Shown: in pieces, positions 19,401 through 27,098 of the stretch
Position numbering within the stretch: position 1 is the stretch's first letter
How the letters are laid out: the number at the start of each line of letters is the position of its first letter
Notes under the pieces: generated by a model
Database searches by the model: none
The model's input: only the letters and a program-made list of their open reading frames with translations
What the model was told of the DNA's origin: nothing
Source: Rhizobium sp. CCGE531
Lineage (GTDB): Bacteria > Pseudomonadota > Alphaproteobacteria > Rhizobiales > Rhizobiaceae
NCBI RefSeq assembly: GCF_003627795.1
Contig: NZ_CP032687.1
Coordinates: 1 to 64,000 of the forward strand
Length of the DNA: 64,000 nucleotides
Direction of reading: 5' to 3'
Made by a program: the position numbers and the translations under genes

Positions 19401-20017
19401 TTCTGCAGGGAGTTCGAGAGAGCCGGCAAAAGGATGTCTCGGCGGCCAATGCCGCCTCGCATCTTGTCCGAGCGGTGGTAGCGTCCTTTGACGAACCAAA
19501 TGTGGCCAGGGGTATCTCGCCGCAACAGGCGCGGCAGACGCTTCGGGAGGCTGCCGCGGACATACGCGTCGGAGCCGTGAAAATCATGACAAACTGGCTT
19601 GAGGAAAATCCCGACGAGGACCGAGCTTCCGCTTGGACTGACTTATATGGCCCAACGTTCCAGGCGATCTGGCCGCGCGATCGCAGCTATCTTTCAAATG
19701 GCGTGAGCAAGGAAGTATTCTCATTAGCAACGGCGGCCGGCGCAGCGTTTGACGCTGCGGTTGAGGCCCTTTTACCGTATGTCTCGACGTTCGAGGGTGA
19801 CTGGCTCAGCCTTCATGATCTCGAACGCAATAACGCCGAGCTCGCCACGCGCTTCCCAGCCGCTGCCCTCAGATTGGTGTGGGCTGCATGCGGGCCGCCC
19901 TGCAAGGGCCGCACATCGGATATGACCACCATTCTGGATGCTATCGCCGCGGCCAATCCGGCTCTGGCCGTCGATCGCAGGGTGCATAAGCTTCGGCTTT
20001 TGGCCGTCAGTCATTGA
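16424..20017 (+). CDS. Large SIR2-domain protein, predicted NADase effector
   Basis: A 1197-residue protein with an N-terminal SIR2 domain: FLCGAGVSAPQ (25-35), IVTTNFDTLFE (119-129), VVHIHGRLT with the expected catalytic His166, and LVLVGYTANDAP (211-222). The remaining 900 residues are helical and may correspond to the DUF4020-type extension found on large SIR2 proteins; that name is from memory. Stand-alone SIR2 proteins of this kind (DSR type) deplete NAD+ upon phage infection. The gene begins 35 bp after the Argonaute stop on the same strand, so co-transcription is likely. It could be a second effector of the Argonaute system or an independent defence gene. Confidence 0.8.
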   Translation: MRLHHLGPDFPEALVDELLEGNVVFLCGAGVSAPQLPNFRDLVLNVYNRLGEERTPAEDHAFQASRYEEVLGALSRRLVRSEDVIDAAAAELQVPANPDTTHHDVILRLSRDQVGRPIIVTTNFDTLFERSLMVSHSAAFATQESAAGQDIPAPGSARFTGVVHIHGRLTDDELDLSKTELVLTSAQYGEAYLRAGWAARFLFDLMRCRTLVLVGYTANDAPVRYILNVLEGDRERFADLRRVYALSSSNGDPQAAGAPWQALAVEPLLFEPERGNPYGPLWSSLEGLANLVENPDVRRREMIAAIVSGPVSETTDHDIRTLKWALGARADLFEHFITRCEDAAWFDTLAVEIRAFGERARAWMLARWFARGWDDRVRYLTAIKHLGRGSQELSDALFRELDQNRPQDATWEKAWRLLAEAAAAASHDSLRDYQLRHRLNRGPIVESDLGHLVNAIGPHLTIEAPFRDEDPSEHPNQLSDIARFSMESEHQEFLRDVLASPAGNAENILRLLERGSQRLSCQLRTARDAELIGQGRDVTDFGVPSVVNHQQNQHRRGFVPLTVLITSALPMAAQGNLEGTKRVVEGWRAEPFNLTTRLWMHALTHQGLFTADEAIDALAASSEVGFWSFALEFVAIVRARIAQASGEAVERLVRRLLVEGPQRYADREQSADGIDWQDRARDRDVWVRLTAISEHVVLPQEAETLLHEIRERRTYLSREIDERDLFRTWSSGVRAVRGRTAQIVSAQPSERLTIADRLEESSDIEDREGWGEYCREDPVGAYAALRSRPLEIGVVARWATWLEIVPNRGNMTSSEWLRVIQEAVDLLGEADDEIVNALVGPLARMTENARHLQLALPANWWDRLWQAAEGEPEVDWGDDVETYDRVINSTGGSLAEALLQGISSQRENGGDVNAADLQRLQCMIVSTTYSGEMARAACVRYLSFVFSVSNEITLNHLRAFIAADNDEGRRLRGVLVEYNSFVADAEISFADLILQGVRESRQKDVSAANAASHLVRAVVASFDEPNVARGISPQQARQTLREAAADIRVGAVKIMTNWLEENPDEDRASAWTDLYGPTFQAIWPRDRSYLSNGVSKEVFSLATAAGAAFDAAVEALLPYVSTFEGDWLSLHDLERNNAELATRFPAAALRLVWAACGPPCKGRTSDMTTILDAIAAANPALAVDRRVHKLRLLAVSH

Positions 20018-20051
20018 GGTATCTTCCGGCTCCCGAGGGGAAGAATTCAAG

Positions 20052-20085
20052 CATCGCCCCCGGCATTTCTGCCGGGGGCGATGCT
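20052..20085. terminator. Strong bidirectional hairpin between convergent genes
   Basis: A perfect 15-bp stem, GCATCGCCCCCGGCA / TGCCGGGGGCGATGC, with a four-base TTTC loop. It sits 34 bp after the SIR2 gene and about 50 bp after the end of the convergent minus-strand gene at 20136. No long T-tract follows on either strand. Confidence 0.7.
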
Positions 20086-20135
20086 GTGATGGGTAGTCTA
20101 GTCGGTTGGCGGCGAGCCTCGGCAGATCACGTCGG

Positions 20136-21947
20136 CTAAGGCCTGCAGACAGTCACCCGGAAAAAGCTACCGGCGGCAAATTCCTCACTTGCCGATCTTA
20201 ATGCGCTCAAATCGTTTAGCCCATCCCGATCCGTCAAAACGATCACTTCCTCATAAGTCTCAAGCAGCTCAGTAACCGGAGCTTCCAACGCGTTTATGTC
20301 GCCTTGGATGCTACGCAGCCGCTCGACCGCCTGCTCGACCGAAATTGCGGTGTGGACACGTCGATCGATGGGAAAGATTTCAGAGGCGTGCGGCGCCACC
20401 GCAATCGCGGCCAGCGCGGAGCTGAATCGAGGATCGCTGAGAACTGGAGCCATGGAACGCGAAACATCGACCGCGACAGCACTTTTCGCCCGGGTTGTCC
20501 CTCCAATCTCGAGCGCCGCCCGCACTGGCCATCCAATCACCTTTCGAACCAAGCCTCGAAATTCCTCCCTGGCTTTCCGGTTGAGGGCAGTCAGGTGCTC
20601 GACGGTAACGCAACGAGCCTTCGCGCTGAGCGGGACGCAGTCTAGAATGTCGCCGATCGGGCCGTAGTTGACCAGAACGATCGGCGCATTCGGGTGAGCG
20701 GCCGCATAGTCGGTCATTACTTCCGAAAACGACTTCTTCGCGGTGCGTTTATAGTGCTTCACCTCGACCACCAGAGCGCAGTGCTCGGCGCCCGGATCGC
20801 GTGACCAAAGTCCGAAATCCGGCTGGACATTGCCAGTTCGGCCAGCGCCGACTGGATTTGCAATTGGGGAGCGACGCTCCGTTATCATATCGATCGGTGG
20901 TCGAGCCGACGTGACAGTGGCAAGTCGAGACTCTCGGAACTCGAAGGCGATCCTACCTTGGTCGTGATATATCTCTAAATCGTGCTCATTCGCAGCCGCA
21001 GCCATTTCTGTGAATACCCAGACAGCATAGATCTCGTGGCGCTTCTGCCAGACCGGCAATGACAAAAACCGGTCGAGATCGTTCAAGGAGACGCTTGCAT
21101 TCAGCTTGCGAGTTGGCAGACCCTCGAACGCATTTTGGAGAACGCGGGCGATCCTGCTTCTGCTTTCAGGCGCGATCGCCTTTGCCAGCGCCAGGCCTGC
21201 GACAGCTGTCCCCAGCCAGTTGTCCGTATCGAGGAAGGCAAGTTGGTTGACTGAAAAAGCATCACTGCCCTTCAACGTTCGCCAATCGAATTGCGACCGC
21301 AACACAGCTCGGTTCTGACTAAACGCCACCAATCCCTCATGAACTGTGGCGACCAGTGCGGCCAATTCTCGGAATCCTGGGTCCTGTTGTTCTAATAGCA
21401 CCGATATTGGAAGGGGATTGATTTGGCCCGATCGGTAGTCGACGAGCCACCGATCGACGTCGGCAATTCCGAGCTCAGCAGATTCTCGCGCCGCCTTGTT
21501 GGCGAGGTTTCCTAGTTGCGGATATGCTTCCCAGGCAAGCCAAACAACGCCAAAGTCTTCATGTCCCAATGCCGGAACATTGATCTCACCGGGAACGCCG
21601 TCCCACATCCGCACGAAATCTTCAAAGTCAGACAGCTCGAAGTGCTTTTCGCTAATCCCAATCCGCCATTGGTCCCGCCCGTATTTTGCGCCGGCTGTTG
21701 TGAAAAACCGTAGGATTTCACGGTACATTTCTGAGAAAGGCTGGAGGGCACGAAAGAACACCTGGATCAGCTGATCTGTCGTCACTTTCGCGAGCGCGTC
21801 CCCGAGATCAGTTCCTATCGGGTCCAGCATCTTGCAGACCGCCCCGGCGAACTCTTTGTCGCGGCCGTCAATGTCGAGGGCTCCGCATTTGACCAGCTGC
21901 GACCATGCGTCAGCGGCAGAGCGGTTAATTTGTATAGATTGAGACAT
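20136..21947 (-). CDS. Predicted nuclease with VWA-like domain
   Basis: A 603-residue protein of no named family. The N-terminal 350 residues are helical and unrecognised. A PD-(D/E)xK-like site follows: VQPDFGLW (Asp377) and LVVEVKHYKR (Glu395, Lys397). The C-terminal part has VAVDVSRSM, a DxSxS pattern as in the metal site of VWA domains, and later VIVLTDRDGL. The ATG at 21947 is preferred to upstream ATGs because GGA lies 8 bp before it. It is last in a colinear minus-strand block after the protease and ATPase genes, with a 199-bp gap. A defence role is inferred from the nuclease site and the neighbourhood. Confidence 0.7.
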   Translation of the reverse strand: MSQSIQINRSAADAWSQLVKCGALDIDGRDKEFAGAVCKMLDPIGTDLGDALAKVTTDQLIQVFFRALQPFSEMYREILRFFTTAGAKYGRDQWRIGISEKHFELSDFEDFVRMWDGVPGEINVPALGHEDFGVVWLAWEAYPQLGNLANKAARESAELGIADVDRWLVDYRSGQINPLPISVLLEQQDPGFRELAALVATVHEGLVAFSQNRAVLRSQFDWRTLKGSDAFSVNQLAFLDTDNWLGTAVAGLALAKAIAPESRSRIARVLQNAFEGLPTRKLNASVSLNDLDRFLSLPVWQKRHEIYAVWVFTEMAAAANEHDLEIYHDQGRIAFEFRESRLATVTSARPPIDMITERRSPIANPVGAGRTGNVQPDFGLWSRDPGAEHCALVVEVKHYKRTAKKSFSEVMTDYAAAHPNAPIVLVNYGPIGDILDCVPLSAKARCVTVEHLTALNRKAREEFRGLVRKVIGWPVRAALEIGGTTRAKSAVAVDVSRSMAPVLSDPRFSSALAAIAVAPHASEIFPIDRRVHTAISVEQAVERLRSIQGDINALEAPVTELLETYEEVIVLTDRDGLNDLSALRSASEEFAAGSFFRVTVCRP

Positions 21948-22146
21948 TTGACGTTCCATATACCGTTTGGGCATGACTGGTGAGAGGACCGCATAACGCC
22001 ACAACGTGCGGTTACCTCACGACGCCATAGTGCGACACGAATGCTCAACTATTTTCAAAACGCTGGCTATGCGTCCGTCAAAAGCTGAAACGCTCTATTC
22101 GGCCATTCAGTCCGTTTCGCAGGAGTCTACTATTTCAGATGTTCTG

Positions 22147-24480
22147 TTATGCTCGAATGCGCTGACGCAGGCGCTCGTATAGCCGGACTTCAGCCTTCTG
22201 AAGCAGCTCTACGACAACGGCAAACGGCTGGCGATCCACATGGGTCGCCCAACCACTCTCGCAGCGCACGACGAGGTAGTAGCTGTCGCCGTATTGCTCG
22301 ATTCCGCGCTTGAACGTGATGCTGGCGCGTTGGACTGAGCACTTCTCTCTTACCTTCGGTCCAGGCTCGAGCTTGCAGTTGAAGCGGTTCTCCATTTCGG
22401 GAAAGGGGCCTTCAACCTCCGCTCTCTTGCGATAGTGCTCGAAGATGAAATTCGGCTCGCACCCGCGCACCAGCCGAAAGCTCATCCCGACGCCAGCATA
22501 ATCGTTCCGGGTATGGCGGACGGGAGGGTCATAGGCGAGCGTTACGCGAATTGTGCGCTCGGTGTTTCCTTCCTGAAAGACCTCAGGGATTGGGATGCGA
22601 TAGACAGCGAAATGATCGAGCGGAAGCTCATCTTCCGTATACAATGTCACACGGGCATCATCAGAAAAACCGGCGCGCTCAAGGTCGATGAGACCGTGGC
22701 CGCAAACCGAACGCACCGCCTCGCTTCCCAGCACTTGAAGGCGCTCGCTTGCTTCCTGCGGGACCTCTGCAGAATTTATCAGCAGTGCACGGACCAGGTT
22801 CGCAGAAGCGTCGGGAAAGCGAGCAAGAATTTGGCCGGCACTGAACCCGACGCGGGGCGCCGAGTAGGATGTGCCGGATCCGGCCGTGAAAAGACGGTTG
22901 AGATAGTTGTGGTTCAGGGTGAGTACGCCAGCACTTGGCCGATCCTCGCCGCCTCGAAGGCGGGCGACGACGGCGTCAAAGATTAATGTCCCACCAACGT
23001 CGACAAGGTCCGGTTTGGTGCCACCACCAAGACCTGGCCCCACCCGCGAAAACGGAGAAGGTTCGTTCGCGCGGGTGATCGGGCGCACTCGCACATCGTC
23101 CACCATATTGGCGTCTAGGCCCTCGCCCTGCGCAATCGAACCGACCGTGATTACATTCATGGCGCCGGCGGGCTCAAGAAGGCGATTGTTTGCCTCGAGC
23201 AAGTAGCTCGGATACTCGGTGACGCCTTGCTCTACGCGGTTACCGGCGCGGGGCCCACGGTTTCCAGCCGAAACGATAATAACGACATTGCGCTCTCGCG
23301 CGAGTTCGTCGAGTGTCGCGGCCCAAGTCCCGACCTTGCCACCGTCGAAAACCCGCTTCTTGTCGCCGAGCGAGATGACAAAAATCCGGCAACCAAATTC
23401 TTCGTTGAGCCGTGTAATTGCCTCGCGCATCTGGGAAGGGACGAGGCGCCGGTCGTCAAAGCTGCCTGCATCGTTCGTGACTTTCGCTGCACAAATCCTG
23501 GAACCACGACGAAGTTCACCCGTCGCCAATTGCGCCCGCAGATCTCCGAAGGCGGCGATACCGGCAACCCGTGTTCCATGCCCCCACACATCGGCCGTGC
23601 CGAGATTTTCGGGGACCGCGATGCTGCCGGCTACGATCCCATCAAGGAAGGGATGAGCATTGAGGCCGCTATCGATGATGCCTATAACAGGGGCCGCCTG
23701 ATCGACCGCATTGAGGGGAGGGGTCTCCGCAAGGACCATGTCCATCGCCTCGGCGGTGACAAGGTCGGGGCTTGGCGGAAGGTCCACCGAAGCCACTTCC
23801 TCAATGGTCAGCAACGTCCGGACGAGCTCTCCGCTCAAGCGGGCGCGGAGCATCGAGATAGAGGGACCGATATACTGGTCGAAAACCTCGCCCCCACGAG
23901 CCTCGATGTAGCGAACGATGTCGTCGAGCTTGCGTTCGCGAAGACGTCGCTCACCGAGATCCCATACCTCGATATCGACGAGATAGGCTTGCACATCCTG
24001 GAAATCGGCCGTTTCGACAAAGCCGTCCTCGCGGAAACGAATTCCTATGCGGTCACGCGGCTCGACCGACCCGATCGTTTCGATACCGCCGATGAAATTG
24101 TTATAGGGGGCGTTCTTTTGGCCCGCAGGCGCGCCACGCTGGTAGGCATCCAGTCGGGTTCTGAACTCAGTCATCTCGTCATTGGATGCGAACAACACGA
24201 GCGTTCGATCGGCGTCGCTGGACAGCACGGTAAGACCGAGCTGCTCCCAGTCTGCCTCCTGCAGTGCTCCTGTCATCTGGACGCGAAGGATCAGCGCTGG
24301 ATCGACGAATTCCGGCTTGCGTCGCCGGCGTTGCTCATCTCGGGCTGCGTTTAGCTCATCTCTTAGCTTTGCGCTGTGTCGGGGACCATCCCTATCGGGC
24401 GGCGGGCCACCCCCGCCGTGCTTGCGACGTTCAAATCGTTCGGGAAGTCGGACGAGTTCGAGATGGTCGTACTGGGCCAC
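22147..24480 (-). CDS. Subtilisin-like serine protease (S8 family), intracellular
   Basis: A 777-residue protease. The catalytic triad is visible as IGIIDSG (Asp270), WGHGTRVAG (His301) and GTSYSAP (Ser538), with Asn407 of VSAGN in the oxyanion hole. There is no signal peptide: the N-terminus is charged with a glycine/proline-rich stretch, so it should act in the cytoplasm. About 250 residues precede the protease domain, and a beta-rich C-terminal domain follows. The upstream AAA+ gene ends 7 bp before its start, so the two form an operon. S8-AAA+ pairs of this layout recur in bacteria and are suspected stress or defence modules; the substrate is unknown. Confidence 0.88.
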   Translation of the reverse strand: MAQYDHLELVRLPERFERRKHGGGGPPPDRDGPRHSAKLRDELNAARDEQRRRRKPEFVDPALILRVQMTGALQEADWEQLGLTVLSSDADRTLVLFASNDEMTEFRTRLDAYQRGAPAGQKNAPYNNFIGGIETIGSVEPRDRIGIRFREDGFVETADFQDVQAYLVDIEVWDLGERRLRERKLDDIVRYIEARGGEVFDQYIGPSISMLRARLSGELVRTLLTIEEVASVDLPPSPDLVTAEAMDMVLAETPPLNAVDQAAPVIGIIDSGLNAHPFLDGIVAGSIAVPENLGTADVWGHGTRVAGIAAFGDLRAQLATGELRRGSRICAAKVTNDAGSFDDRRLVPSQMREAITRLNEEFGCRIFVISLGDKKRVFDGGKVGTWAATLDELARERNVVIIVSAGNRGPRAGNRVEQGVTEYPSYLLEANNRLLEPAGAMNVITVGSIAQGEGLDANMVDDVRVRPITRANEPSPFSRVGPGLGGGTKPDLVDVGGTLIFDAVVARLRGGEDRPSAGVLTLNHNYLNRLFTAGSGTSYSAPRVGFSAGQILARFPDASANLVRALLINSAEVPQEASERLQVLGSEAVRSVCGHGLIDLERAGFSDDARVTLYTEDELPLDHFAVYRIPIPEVFQEGNTERTIRVTLAYDPPVRHTRNDYAGVGMSFRLVRGCEPNFIFEHYRKRAEVEGPFPEMENRFNCKLEPGPKVREKCSVQRASITFKRGIEQYGDSYYLVVRCESGWATHVDRQPFAVVVELLQKAEVRLYERLRQRIRA

Positions 24481-24487
24481 GGCGGCC

Positions 24488-25480
24488 TCAGATCATCGGT
24501 GCAAGACGGGCTTGTCCGGCACGCCGCCGCGCCTCGTCCTGAAGTGCGCGGTTGAAGTCCCGCTCCTGGACTTGCTTGCGACGCTCTATGATCATCGCCT
24601 TGATCGCCTGAGTGCAGACGCGCTCAATTTCGGCGAAGGAGTATCCCGCAAGCGCAGCCGAATGCCTGGCAGGCTCGAACGCGAGGGGAACATTCTTGAA
24701 CTTTAACTTCAGGAATCTTCCGATCATCGCAGCGTCGGGTTTGTCAAACCAGAGGACCTCATCGAAACGCCGCCAGATAGCTGCGTCGAGAGATCGGTCG
24801 AGGTTTGTCGCTGCAATCAGGAAGCCCTTAGGCTGCATGTTGTCGATGAAGAGCAGCAGGCTGTTGACGACGCGGCGAAGCTCGTTGTGTTCGCCACTGT
24901 CGTCGCGGGTTCTCGCAAGGGCGTCAAATTCATCGAAAAACAGGACGCAAGGCTGCTTGCGAGCGAACTCGAACGTCTTTCGGATATTGGTCGCCGTCTC
25001 ACCGAGGTAGGAAGAGATAAGGCGATCAAGCTTCACCCGGAACAGCGGGAGTCCCAGCTCGGCGGCAAAAATTTCCGCGCAAAGCGTTTTTCCACAACCT
25101 GGCGGTCCGCAGAAAAGCATTTTCGAGCGAACCTTGAGACCGTGCTGGCGAATCTCGTTTGCGCGACGGAATTCTTTGACCAAGCCTAGAAGGACCCTGA
25201 CGTTCGCGGCGCTCAGAACGATGTCGTTGCGATTGTGCTCGGGTTCAATGCGTTCGACGAAATCTGCGGCGGCTTCGGGGAATGGGATGAGGGGGGCAAG
25301 AGCTTTCGGAGCAGATGGGGTCCGCTGAGGACCGGCCTCGAGCGTTTTCCGCAATGTCCGTGCCAAGGCGCGGTTGTTCTTTTTCTCTTCCTCGTCGATG
25401 ATCTGCTCGGCAACGGCGCGAAAATCCTCATCGCGCCCGTAGCTAGCCAGCAATTTTTTCATCAACTCGCCCCGTGCCAT
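24488..25480 (-). CDS. AAA+ ATPase, partner of the S8 protease
   Basis: A 330-residue protein. After about 115 residues of helical N-terminal region there is a single AAA+ module: Walker A GPPGCGKT (125-132), Walker B VLFFDEFD (179-186), sensor 1 LIAATNLD and the arginine finger region WRRFDEVLWF. It belongs with FtsH/Spastin/CDC48-type central-domain ATPases. It lies directly upstream of the protease gene (7-bp gap) and so probably unfolds or presents substrates, or regulates the protease. The ATG at 25480 gives a methionine-alanine start; a second in-frame ATG follows six codons later (MARGELM). Confidence 0.88.
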   Translation of the reverse strand: MARGELMKKLLASYGRDEDFRAVAEQIIDEEEKKNNRALARTLRKTLEAGPQRTPSAPKALAPLIPFPEAAADFVERIEPEHNRNDIVLSAANVRVLLGLVKEFRRANEIRQHGLKVRSKMLFCGPPGCGKTLCAEIFAAELGLPLFRVKLDRLISSYLGETATNIRKTFEFARKQPCVLFFDEFDALARTRDDSGEHNELRRVVNSLLLFIDNMQPKGFLIAATNLDRSLDAAIWRRFDEVLWFDKPDAAMIGRFLKLKFKNVPLAFEPARHSAALAGYSFAEIERVCTQAIKAMIIERRKQVQERDFNRALQDEARRRAGQARLAPMI

Positions 25481-25884
25481 CTGTTGTCCGTCTATTCCCT
25501 TGTGCTCGAATCACAGCTCGATATCATCTTTTCAGGATGATGTTACCACCTGATTTAGACAATAACCTTGGTACGGATTTAGTTTTGTCGCCAGCGAATT
25601 CAGCTTGTCCGAAGGGATTGTCCACGTCGTTCAACAAGGTCGAGGGCAGCCTTTCCGTTTTTCGTAACCGGCTCGATTTGATGAGCGAAACGCCCGGAGG
25701 GGGCGCAGCCAATCCCGCGGCCCCTTCGGACCACTATGTTGCCGTTCCTGCGGCTGCTTTTTCCCAGCCTTAGCGTGACGCGAATTCCCGCTTTCCCGCG
25801 CGTGCGCGTCGCTATGCTGAACGCTCCGATACGCTCCACTTTGGTTCGCGGCGCAGCGCGATAGTGGCAATGTCAGCGTGCGAG
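25481..25884. other. Spacer upstream of AAA+ gene
   Basis: This is a 404-bp gap in the minus-strand block. Overlapping frames exist but none is convincing. It presumably holds the promoter of the ATPase-protease pair. No repeat or known element was recognised. Confidence 0.35.
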
Positions 25885-27000
25885 CTATCTCCTGTGCAGG
25901 ATCCTTCCCTCCGCCTCTGTGGTCCAATCACGGATCGGATCCGAACTCTCGCCTTTGAAGCTTGGCGGGGGACGTCGTCCGGCGAGAGCTAACTGCTTAA
26001 ACGTCAATTCTGCCAAAGCCTCGGCATCCCTCCTGGGCCACCATTCGCGCAGGACGTTCTCAATGTCGTTCTTCAAGCTCTCTTCTTCACGAACTAGCGA
26101 GAAAAGGACCCGAGCTATGTTGGCGAGACGTTCATCGCCCGTCGCAAATAGGAAACGACGCGAACTGTCCCCGGTTAGGGCATCCTGCACCCGCTTCAAA
26201 AAATCACTAAGATGCGTCATGTCCCAAGCAGCATTTTTGATGCCGGCAATAGCCCGGTCGCGGGCAGGGGAACGAAGTTGCTTGAAGAGGTCCGCTTTTC
26301 GGGCGATCGGGCCAAGAAACATCATCCCATAGAGAAGGCCAGGCCCCGCCACGAAATAATCCTTCTCCATCCATTCGAGCAACGATACGGCCCGCTCTGT
26401 CGGTGTCAGGTCAGCAAGCTCCAGATCGCCCACTTTCAGAGCAACCAGGTAATTACGTCGCCATCGGCTCAGCGGCGCGGCAAGGTCAAGTTCCAGTAGC
26501 TCACCCGGATTGAACGAACGAAGCTTTGATGTTCGCCCCATCGCGAGCTCAATCCACGCGTCGGCTTGACCTTGATCGGCGCCTCTGAAGTGCGAAAGTT
26601 CGAGATTTGCAATTTCATTGCCGCTCATGTGGGCAAGTTCGTGAAAGGAAACGGAAGGCTCAATTTCTATGTCCATGGCCTGGGCGTATGCCATCAGGTC
26701 GACCGCTAACTGCGCCGTCTTCTCGAAGGGATGGAGCTCGCGCCCGCTCGCAACCCGTGCCATACGCGAGACGATGTTCCGATCAGGAAGAAGCACAAAT
26801 GAGCAACCGGACAGTTTTTCGAATTTCATTGCACCCACGTTGAGCATGCCCACGGAAGGGGGGATGTAGCCGGCAACGAGCGCCTTGGAAGCGTCCAATC
26901 GAGCGGCGATAATATTGACTTCCTCAAGAGGAAATCGAGCATCCACATAGATTTCTACATGATCAGCTGACGCGTCCACTGCCTGATCGTTCCTCACCAA
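25885..27000 (-). CDS. Uncharacterised protein in defence block
   Basis: A 371-residue protein that I do not recognise. The N-terminal part alternates strands and helices (VEIYVDARFPLEEVNI, SFVLLPDRNIVSRM). In the middle it has FHELAHMSGNEIANLEL: HELAH (120-124) fits the HExxH zinc-protease pattern, but the surrounding helix also fits PIN-like nuclease folds, so neither is claimed. The C-terminus is charged. It lies between the PLD gene (98-bp gap) and the ATPase-protease pair, all on the minus strand. That position suggests a common function. No signal peptide or membrane segment is seen. Confidence 0.65.
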   Translation of the reverse strand: MVRNDQAVDASADHVEIYVDARFPLEEVNIIAARLDASKALVAGYIPPSVGMLNVGAMKFEKLSGCSFVLLPDRNIVSRMARVASGRELHPFEKTAQLAVDLMAYAQAMDIEIEPSVSFHELAHMSGNEIANLELSHFRGADQGQADAWIELAMGRTSKLRSFNPGELLELDLAAPLSRWRRNYLVALKVGDLELADLTPTERAVSLLEWMEKDYFVAGPGLLYGMMFLGPIARKADLFKQLRSPARDRAIAGIKNAAWDMTHLSDFLKRVQDALTGDSSRRFLFATGDERLANIARVLFSLVREEESLKNDIENVLREWWPRRDAEALAELTFKQLALAGRRPPPSFKGESSDPIRDWTTEAEGRILHRR

Positions 27001-27098
27001 TGGCCGAAAGTCCGGTTACAGTCCCAACGGAGATAGCTTGATCAAACAACACGGTTCACGGAAATAAGTTATTGAATTACATTATAGAGCAGATGAAC

